Assembly (NCBI GenBank): GCA_003586115.2
Contig: QVOM02000101.1
Span: forward strand, 28,298,139-28,362,138
Direction: 5' to 3'
DNA length: 64,000 bases
Source: Salvator merianae
Taxonomy: Eukaryota; Chordata; Lepidosauria; Squamata; Teiidae
The position numbers and the translations under genes are program-made. Shown piece by piece: positions 56,798-64,000 of the stretch. A model generated the notes under the pieces. The model ran no database searches and had not been told where the DNA came from. It saw nothing but the letters and a program-made list of their open reading frames with translations. Numbering within the stretch: position 1 is the first letter of the stretch; every line of letters begins with the position of its first letter.

Positions 56798-57748
56798 TAG
56801 GGATGTGTCGAAAACTTTCGACACCTTCGCCTTTCGCACGAAAACAGCATTTTCACTGTTTTCCTGTGAAGGGCAAAAACCCCATTTACTGCGAACGCGA
56901 AGAGCAAAAACTTACCTTTGCCTTCACTGCCATTCGCTCCTGCAGCAGCCTAGTAAAAGTTCTACTAAAGGCGAAAGCACTGAAAGTTTTCGCTGTGCTG
57001 GTGTCAGTAGTTGGTCAGTATATTTGACTGACTGCTACACCAGTCTATTGGATGCCTTGCTTCCCTGCTGCCAGGGAAACAGACATCCAATAGAGGTTTC
57101 TCTGATGGGAGGGGGAGGCAGACAAGCTGGAGGGCTTGAAAAAGATGCGTGCGGTTCTACGAACGGTAAGTATTTTTTTTCTTTCTTTTTTTTACTTGTG
57201 TGTTGGGGGGTATGAAGGGGCTTTTCTTTTCTTTTTTATTTGTGGGGGGGTGGTGGACGGTGTAGGGGCGGCACATGGCTTCATTGGCAGCCGTTGCCCA
57301 GCCTGCCGCCTCTGTGCCCATTCACCCGTAAAGATATGAACTGCCACCATATCTTTAAGGGTGGATGGGTGCAGAGCTGGTGGGTGTTGCAACCATGTTG
57401 CTACCTGGTTCATGTGCAGGGCAGCCTGCCTGCCTGTAACACGTGTACAGAAAAGGAAGCAGCCATTTGCTGATACCTGCGGGTAAACTTCCACTGCTTG
57501 TAAACAACCACATGCGGCCTTGAGCACCTCTCCTTACTCCCCCTTTCTAGATGACGCTTAACCCTTGAGACACTCTGTAACTTTTGATTGGTCATTTTGA
57601 ATACTGCTTCTCATGCTTTAACTTTGTATTGGGTTTAATTAGTCCTGTGACTAATGACACCATAAAGACCCTCCTCCCTTTGTTTGTACTCAATAAAAGA
57701 GCTTCCCTGACTTTGGTCGGGGTCGTCTCCCCTCGAGAAAGCCTGGAG
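56339..57748. repeat. 1,410-bp tandem duplication, unit 1
   Basis: Runs from GTTACAACAATT in the L2 3' UTR, across the hAT left end, into the LTR at GCCTGGAG. Unit 2 follows at an offset of 1,411 bp with one extra T (57749) at the junction. I saw three substitutions: 56467 C/T, 56727 C/T and 57618 T/G. Confidence 0.95.
57435..57748 (+). mobile_element. Retroviral LTR, truncated by the duplication junction
   Basis: Same sequence as 58846-59159, cut at GCCTGGAG where the second unit starts. It retains the AATAAA signal but lacks the U5 end. Confidence 0.7.
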
Positions 57749-57749
57749 T

Positions 57750-59159
57750 GTTACAACAATTAAAACAAAACAAAAACTCATAAAAGGCATGCAATAAAAC
57801 AGTAGTCTGAAAGTAGGGAGGGAAAGTTGTACCTTTAGCCAAAGGCAAGGGTAAATAGGTGTGTCTTTATTGCTCTCTTGAAAGTGTAAAGTGAGGAAGA
57901 TTGACACACCTCAGGGGGAAGAGTGTTCCACAATCTGGAGGCCACCACTGAAAAGGCCCTATCCCGGGTGCCCACCCCTTTAGCTGTTGAAGGTGGTGGT
58001 ACAACCAGGAAGGCCTCATCTGCAGATCTTAGGCATGGGCAGGCTGATATGGGAGAAGATGCTCCTTTAGGTATTTGGGGCCCAAGCCATTTAGGGCCTT
58101 ATAGGTTAAGGTCAACACCTTGAATTGGGCTCGGTAGTGATTTGACAGTCAGTGCAGCTCTTTTAAGACCGGCATGATATGCATCTGGCCTGCTGTTCCA
58201 GTCAACAGTAGGGATGTGTCGAAAACTTTCGACACCTTCGCCTTTCGCACGAAAACAGCATTTTCACTGTTTTCCTGTGAAGGGCAAAAACCCCATTTAC
58301 TGCGAACGCGAAGAGCAAAAACTTACCTTTGCCTTCACTGCCATTCGCTCCTGCAGCAGCCTAGTAAAAGTTCTACTAAAGGCGAAAGCACTGAAAGTTT
58401 TCGCTGTGCTGGTGTCAGTAGTTGGTCAGTATATTTGACTGACTGCTACACCAGTCTATTGGATGCCTTGCTTCCCTGCTGCCAGGGAAACAGACATCCA
58501 ATAGAGGTTTCTCTGATGGGAGGGGGAGGCAGACAAGCTGGAGGGCTTGAAAAAGATGCGTGCGGTTCTACGAACGGTAAGTATTTTTTTTCTTTCTTTT
58601 TTTTACTTGTGTGTTGGGGGGTATGAAGGGGCTTTTCTTTTCTTTTTTATTTGTGGGGGGGTGGTGGACGGTGTAGGGGCGGCACATGGCTTCATTGGCA
58701 GCCGTTGCCCAGCCTGCCGCCTCTGTGCCCATTCACCCGTAAAGATATGAACTGCCACCATATCTTTAAGGGTGGATGGGTGCAGAGCTGGTGGGTGTTG
58801 CAACCATGTTGCTACCTGGTTCATGTGCAGGGCAGCCTGCCTGCCTGTAACACGTGTACAGAAAAGGAAGCAGCCATTTGCTGATACCTGCGGGTAAACT
58901 TCCACTGCTTGTAAACAACCACATGCGGCCTTGAGCACCTCTCCTTACTCCCCCTTTCTAGATGACGCTTAACCCTTGAGACACTCTGTAACTTTTGATT
59001 GGTCATTTTGAATACTGCTTCTCATGCTGTAACTTTGTATTGGGTTTAATTAGTCCTGTGACTAATGACACCATAAAGACCCTCCTCCCTTTGTTTGTAC
59101 TCAATAAAAGAGCTTCCCTGACTTTGGTCGGGGTCGTCTCCCCTCGAGAAAGCCTGGAG
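57750..59159. repeat. 1,410-bp tandem duplication, unit 2
   Basis: Near-identical to unit 1 and continuous with the intact LTR end. L2 3' UTR sequence reappears here at 57750-58208 within what should be hAT/LTR sequence. Confidence 0.95.
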
Positions 59160-59227
59160 CCTGCTCTTACTTTTTCGATGCCAAGAAACCCCCGAGCGAC
59201 CCACTAGAAGTGGGAGGAATTCCCACA
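58846..59227 (+). mobile_element. Solo LTR of an endogenous retrovirus
   Basis: Starts near TGTAACACGTG and ends near GGAATTCCCACA. It has a poly(A) signal in CAATAAAAGAGC at about 59101 followed by a GGTCGGGGTCGTCTCC block, an R/U5-like arrangement common in gammaretrovirus-type LTRs. No primer-binding site or internal region follows, so this is a solo LTR. Both boundaries are approximate because no target duplication was identified. It sits inside the hAT element and is therefore younger than it. Confidence 0.68.
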
Positions 59228-59396
59228 GTGGGCTGGCCAGTGACTGGCAATGAAGCCATGTGTGAAAGGCTTAACAGCGAAAGTGAAGCCGGCATCTTTC
59301 GTTGTGGGTTTTTCATGCGAAAACTCACTATGCTGGTTTCGCTTTGCTGCGAAGCGAAAAGATGAAATGTGTGTGAAGCACATCCCTAGTCAGCAG

Positions 59397-60940
59397 TCTT
59401 GCTGCTGCATTCTGCACCAGTTGCAGCTTCCGAACCGTCTTCAAGGGCAGCTCCAAGTAAAGCGAATTACAGTAATCCAATCTGGAAGTTACCAAAGCAT
59501 GGATTACTGTGGCCAGATTATTTCTGTCCAGAAGGGGTTGTAGTTGGCGAACCAACCATAGCTGGAGGTATGTATTCTTGGCCACCGCCTCTACCTGAGT
59601 TTCAAGGGTAAGCATAGAGTCCAAGAGTACACCCAGATTCCTCAGCTGTCCTTTCCAGGGCAAAGCATTGGCATCAAGGGTCAGGTGCCTTTTAACTTCA
59701 TGGACCTGAGACCCTCTGACACACAGTACCTCTGTCTTGTCTGGATTCAGCTTCAATTTATTGGCCCTCATCCAGCCCATAACTGCCTCCAGACACCTGT
59801 CCAACAGGGGATATGTAGAACTGGGTGTCATCTGCATATTGATGACATCTGACTCCAAATCTCCTGATGACCTCTCCCAGTGGCTTCATATAGATATTGA
59901 AAAGCATGGGAGGTAAGATCGACCCCTGAGGAACACCACACCTGAGTTCCCAGCATAACGAGCAGGAATCTCCCACAACTACCTTCTGGAATCAGCCTCA
60001 GAGATAGGAGCGGAACCATTGTAACACAGTGCATCCAACTCCTAAACTCCGTAATCTCTCCAGAAGGATATCATGATCAATGGTGTCAAAAGCCGCTGAG
60101 AGATCCAGGAGAACTAATAGGGATGCATTCCCCTCGTCTTTCTCCCGGAGAAGGTCATCAAGTAGGGCGACCAAGATGGTTTCTGTGTCATAACCAGACC
60201 TGAAGCCAGATTGAAATGGGTCTAGATAATCAGCTTCTTCCAAGCATGCTTGTAGTTGAACAGCTATGGCACTCTCTAATACCTTGCTCAAAAGTGGTAT
60301 GTTGGCCACTGGGTGATAGTTGCTTAAAACATTTGGATTCAAGGAGGACGTCTTGAGGAATGGCCATACCACTGCCTCTTTAAGAGCCAACAGGACCAAC
60401 CCATCTCTCAAAGAGGTGTTTACTACTCCCTAGACCCAACTGGTCATACCCTCCTTGCTAGCTTTTGTCAACCAAGAAGGGCAAGGATCTAGAGGGCATG
60501 TAGTAGGTCGAACTCTAGCAAGGAGCTTGTCCACATCCTCAGGCCACAATAATTGAAACTGATCCAAAGTAACTGGACCTAACAGTTCTCTAGACAGTTC
60601 CTCTGGATTATTCTCAACTGTGGCATCCAATCCCAAATGAATCTGAGTGACTTTGCCCTCAAAATCCCTTGCAAATTCATCGCAGCAGGTATTACAAGGC
60701 AATTGCCCTTGTTTTCTTGGGCATGATTTTATAAGGCCATTTACTACTCAGAAGAGCTCTGCTGGATGGTTAATTGAGGACACAATGGTGGTGGAGAAAG
60801 AAGATCTTTCCCTGCCATCACTGCCACATGATAGGGACAATAACGTCTTCTAACCTGTGTTCGGTCAGTTTCACAGTGGGATTTATGCCACCTGTGGTCT
60901 AGCCATCGACCTTCCTGTTTCATTGCCCATAACTCCACGG
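59397..60940 (-). pseudogene. L2 ORF2 reverse transcriptase remnant
   Basis: Read in order on the minus strand: an upstream block with EGRWLDHRWHKSHCETDRTQ (about 60880), a linker frame at 60430-60702, and then reverse transcriptase motifs with SNYHPVANIPLLSKVLESA, FQSGFRSGYDTET and LVLLDLSAAFDTIDHDILL (59998-60411). [19 protein letters not shown] and YADDTQFY follow at 59758-59976, LKLNPDKTEVL and LVTSRLDYCNSLY at 59328-59858. The sequence is split over several frames, so it is broken. The motif set is L2 clade rather than CR1. The nuclease part is missing through 5' truncation. The last frame runs beyond 59397 into hAT sequence, where the insertion interrupts it. Confidence 0.9.
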
Positions 60941-61062
60941 AATACTAGGGTGCATTACGGGCTCTATAGGTATGTCAAGGGCACTTGGGAGCAATCATGT
61001 TGGTGGCCCTGTTCATCTCCTCATTCCAGAGAAAGACCATAGCCTCGGCAGGAACGTCATCA
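59397..61062 (-). mobile_element. L2 LINE, 5' part (right of the hAT insertion)
   Basis: Continuation of the L2 ORF2 on the minus strand up to a 5' truncation near 61062, where AT-rich palindromic sequence begins. Together with 56282-56797 it forms ~2.2 kb of the element's 3' half. Confidence 0.9.
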
Positions 61063-61135
61063 CATTATAACAGATTATAATTATAATTATAACAAATTAT
61101 AATTTGTTATATAATTTGTTATCAAATTATAACAG
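61063..61135. repeat. AT-rich palindromic tract
   Basis: ATTATAA-type units including the perfect palindrome AACAAATTATAATTTGTT. It abuts the 5' truncation of the L2. Confidence 0.9.
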
Positions 61136-63225
61136 CACATTGGACAGAGTCCAGTTGATTTAGAACTGTCAAGGCATAGAAACAATAAATGCAGAAAGGC
61201 TGTACTAAAAGGCTTTCCCCATTAAGTGTCTCACTGTCAAAGACTATTTTTTTTATATGCTAAACCTTGACAGTTGCACAGATGCTTTGCAGGGCCTTTT
61301 TTTTTTATGAGTGAAAGATCAAATGAGGAGAGTTTTGATAGGTAAAAGTTAAAGAAATCTATATAAGGATAATTAAGAATAAAACCTAGCCCAAAACACT
61401 AAAGGAGAACCCTAAACATAACACAAAAAATGAACTCACAGAAATATTTTCTCACCCTGAAGTTGCATTATAAGCAAAATTTCTTCCCTGGGACAACTGT
61501 AAGTTTTGTTTGAGTTTTCAATCAGCAAAGGCAAAGATCAGTAACTACAGGTCTCAACAGGAGGACACTTGGCCATGACAACAAAGTTTATTTAAAAGTT
61601 TCAAAGTTCTAAGCAGAAGAGAAACTGTTTTAAGAAACAGACAGTTTTCTTTCTTCTTTCATTTTATTTTATCACTTTAAAATAGAATTGTACACAACAA
61701 AACATTATAACAATACATATAAACAGAATAGAACAAATACCCAGCAGCTAAGTCATTTAGGGCATGAGACAAATAAAGAGGCATACTATGTATATACAGA
61801 CAGGAATATAAGGGCTAAACACAGCACCTGCAAAAAACTAAGGCGAGGTTAAAGTTAGTTCAACTCATCAGTAGTTGGAGGTCTTGCATGTCCAGTAATA
61901 ATCAGTAGATTGTGTAAGTATGGCAGCTAGTAAAGGAGATCAGATTTCAGAGAATAAAATTTTAGTAAGGTGACCTCCTATTACTTTTGTGTTTATATGT
62001 TCATTAACCCGAATCTTGTTCCACTGAATTTGCCCAACATTCTTAACAGTTGCATTCCAAAGGAACACATCTGTTTGAATAAAGTTACTCTTGCAGTTGT
62101 TCTTATTCCTAAGGTCAGAAACAACATCTTTAGATTTTTGTTAACTTTTATAAAGAGTGATACTATTTATACATATTTACTTCTAGTGTTTTTATATTAC
62201 TTGGAAGGTACCAGAGTGCTTTTCAGATTTGATTACCTAGTCTTTTTGGTTAATGACTAAAAGTTGTTATTTTGTTTTCCTTTGTTTATGAGCAACAGAA
62301 ATTTGCAGGTAACAGGGAAAAGGTAGAAGTAAAGAAAAATTCCACTTGTTCAGTTTAAAATGAAGTTTTGGTTCTCTTAAACGAAATGGAGTTAGTCTGG
62401 CATAGAAATTCCATGCATATATGTTTCATTTCTATGCTTGCAACTTATTAAATACAATCCACTTGTCTACAGACCTCTGCTAAAAGTCAGCTTTCTATCT
62501 TTTGCTCAGTGTTCCTTCTTATAAACCATATTTCTGATAATATCTCCTAATACCAGACCAGGGCGATGCTGAATGAGTTTAGGTGATGACACTTCTCCAT
62601 CCCCTGGGACAGATCACATGTTGGCCAGGTGGCCCACACCTCACCTGTCTCTGTTTTTGAAGATGAAATCTCTGCCTTGCAGTTGAGCTGTCAGCTACAA
62701 ATGCAAGGAGACTTCTTGTCCCAGAAGAGACCCTAAATGGCTCTGAATGTAGGGGGTGCTGTCAGAGCATTTTCAGTACTCTGAGGAAGGATGCATGGGA
62801 GTGTGCCTAAAAGCCCTCTAGTGCCCTTTTCACTTTCAGTGCACCATATGGTGGTGGGTGCCCCAGCTTTTTGACTGCTGCACTTGGGGGGGGGGGGGAT
62901 TTGAAGATGCCTGTCACCATAGGTGTGGATAAAAATAAACATAACCCAAACATTATAAATAATATATTTGACTGTAATCTGAAACTGCACCAATATGCAG
63001 TAATGTCCAGAATAAGAATCCAAATAACATTAGGCTGCCACAAAAGTTCAATAAATGTCCATTTCCAGCTGCTACACTTCATGATTCACAATCAGCTTGG
63101 GATGTTGAGGGTGTGTTTTTTCTTACCCCTACATGGTGTGTTGACGCCAGATGGACAGGAAATGTTACCAAATTGTGATTGGTTAAGTTCTTCAGTTGTC
63201 ATATGTCACACGCATCTTGGTCTCC
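61136..63225. other. No recognised gene
   Basis: AT-rich sequence. A 96-codon plus-strand frame at 61970-62260 looks like chance (aromatic and hydrophobic bias). A G-run lies at 62887-62899. Confidence 0.45.
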
Positions 63226-63229
63226 TGCA

Positions 63230-63575
63230 GTCTGTACTCAACTGCAAGAGACAAATCTGAAACCACTTTTGGCCAACAAGAACTTTTGGCCCCCAAAGGC
63301 TAAACTTCTATTCCTATTCAAGGGATCAGACCCTTATACAAAAAGACAGGTAGCACTTTTCTTGGAAAGGTCCACCCAAACAAGAGATTTGTTATTGACC
63401 TGTTTGTTGCAGATGCCAGGAGGTTCAAGCCCAGACAATCAACCAACATAGGATTTTCATTTTATTTTCTGTATGTTACTGGAATAGCAATTTTGTATCC
63501 TTTTAATGTTTTAATGTTTTTAAAAGTTGATATGGTCTTTGGACTAATCAATAAATTGAAACTGAAACTGAAACA
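63230..63575 (+). mobile_element. LINE 3' end (possibly R4/Dong-like)
   Basis: A plus frame reads TNLKPLLANK, AKLLFLFKGSDPYTKRQVAL and FLERSTQTRD, resembling the C-terminus of LINE ORFs that end in a 'xxFLL.(G/S)DP..T..VA.FL' pattern. It is followed by a UTR with GTTGATATGGTCTTTGGACT, AATCAATAAA and a (GAAACT)n tail. The same tail is at 52205-52345. Clade assignment is tentative. Confidence 0.5.
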
Positions 63576-63659
63576 GTTGTCATACAACTCAGCCAGTCAA
63601 GTTTCGACATGAATTTTTTTCAGTGACTAGTTCTAGTAACATAAAATTCAAAAAACACT

Positions 63660-63760
63660 AACACAGAGCATTTGTATGCCACCCTATACCCTGATATATC
63701 AGAGTGGGTTACTACAAATAAAATGCATAAAAAATAGATTTAAAGAGATAAAATGTGTAG
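63660..63760 (-). mobile_element. L2-like 3' tail
   Basis: CCACCCTATACCCTGATATA then CAGAGTGGGTTACTACAAAT is the complement of the L2 3' UTR. Confidence 0.6.
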
Positions 63761-63796
63761 TACACAGCACAAAATGATAGTTATCTCTTTAACCAA

Positions 63797-63969
63797 GGCC
63801 CTTTCTGCACTTGGCTTTATTCTGGATTATATCCAAGAATAGAGACTTGCTATCCACATGCTATTACAGCAGGCCTTGGGTGGGGCCTGCCATAGTTTAT
63901 ACTAGAACGCAGATGGCAACTCCCTATTCCAGGATATAATCTAGAATAAGTCCAAGTGCAGAAAGGGCC
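63797..63969. mobile_element. Foldback MITE, copy E (target duplication CAA)
   Basis: Starts GGCCCTTTCTGCACTTGGC and ends CCAAGTGCAGAAAGGGCC, with CAA at 63794-63796 and 63970-63972. Slightly shorter than the other complete copies through small internal deletions. Confidence 0.93.
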
Positions 63970-64000
63970 CAAAGGTCTGGGTAAAGAATGCATCTTTGCT

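Larger units (their letters stand above)
56798..59388. mobile_element. hAT-type element inserted in the L2, enlarged by LTR insertion and duplication
   Basis: The left end TAGGGATGTG pairs with the right end CACATCCCTA. Target duplications GTCAACAG (56790-56797) and GTCAGCAG (59389-59396) differ at one base. Subterminal sequence is rich in CGAAAA, TTTCGC and GCGAAGCGAAAAG, as in the element at 29656. The interior holds the LTR and the second duplication unit, which itself carries a repeated left end at 58209 preceded by L2 sequence. No transposase is recognised. Confidence 0.88.

Noticed and set aside
56763..57215. 150-codon plus-strand frame, repeated at 58174-58626
   Set aside because: The repetition is due to the tandem duplication; the frame crosses the L2/hAT junction and is chance.
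63179..63451. Host exon
   Set aside because: Residues match a LINE C-terminal pattern and are followed by a LINE-type UTR and tail.
1..64000. CRISPR arrays, bacterial operons, phage or plasmid features
   Set aside because: No spaced identical repeats, ribosome-binding sites or dense coding; repeat content is clearly that of an animal genome.

Overview
The window looks like intergenic or intronic DNA from an amniote genome, most probably a squamate reptile (lizard or gecko type). Four LINE lineages occur together: CR1 with its characteristic octamer-like tail, L2, L1, and a LINE with a GATATGG...ACTAAT type tail. They are mixed with hAT and Harbinger-like DNA transposons, retroviral LTR material and long purine microsatellites. 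Base composition is AT-rich except inside some DNA transposons. I find no convincing host protein-coding exon, tRNA, rRNA, CRISPR array or bacterial feature. Nearly all long open frames are transposon remnants or chance frames through repeats. The species call is inference.

Layout. 0-9 kb: microsatellites, two foldback MITEs, two larger Harbinger-like elements, and a 76-bp direct repeat spaced 602 bp. 9-19 kb: an L2 3' fragment, a tRNA-derived SINE, a LINE zinc-finger end, another Harbinger-like element, and quiet sequence that may include conserved noncoding DNA. 19.4-21.5 kb: a 5'-truncated CR1 on the minus strand with a 404-codon open reverse transcriptase segment. 21.8-24.1 kb: a possible LTR, a second CR1-like family and two L2 fragments in opposite orientations. 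25-31 kb: a cluster of DNA transposons, including two Harbinger-like MITEs with TTA target duplications, a GC-rich foldback element and a 1,196-bp hAT element with a perfect 8-bp target duplication. 35.4-39.1 kb: a shortened minus-strand L1 with ORF1 and ORF2 remnants. 40.3-42.7 kb: a 2.4-kb DNA transposon with ~115-bp terminal inverted repeats and one decayed intronless gene of about 555 codons; I recognise the protein family but cannot assign it to a named superfamily. 43-55 kb: more CR1-like, Harbinger-like and microsatellite sequence, a split 125-bp tandem repeat, and quiet stretches that may be conserved noncoding DNA. 56.3-61.1 kb: an L2 on the minus strand split by a hAT element that itself carries a retroviral solo LTR; a 1,410-bp segment covering part of all three is tandemly duplicated with only three differences noticed. 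61-64 kb: quiet sequence, a LINE 3' end, an L2 tail and a fifth foldback MITE.

There is no operon-like functional cooperation here. The logic of the region is nested transposition: insertion order can be read from target-site duplications, and the most unusual objects are the unassigned TIR transposon and the very young compound duplication.
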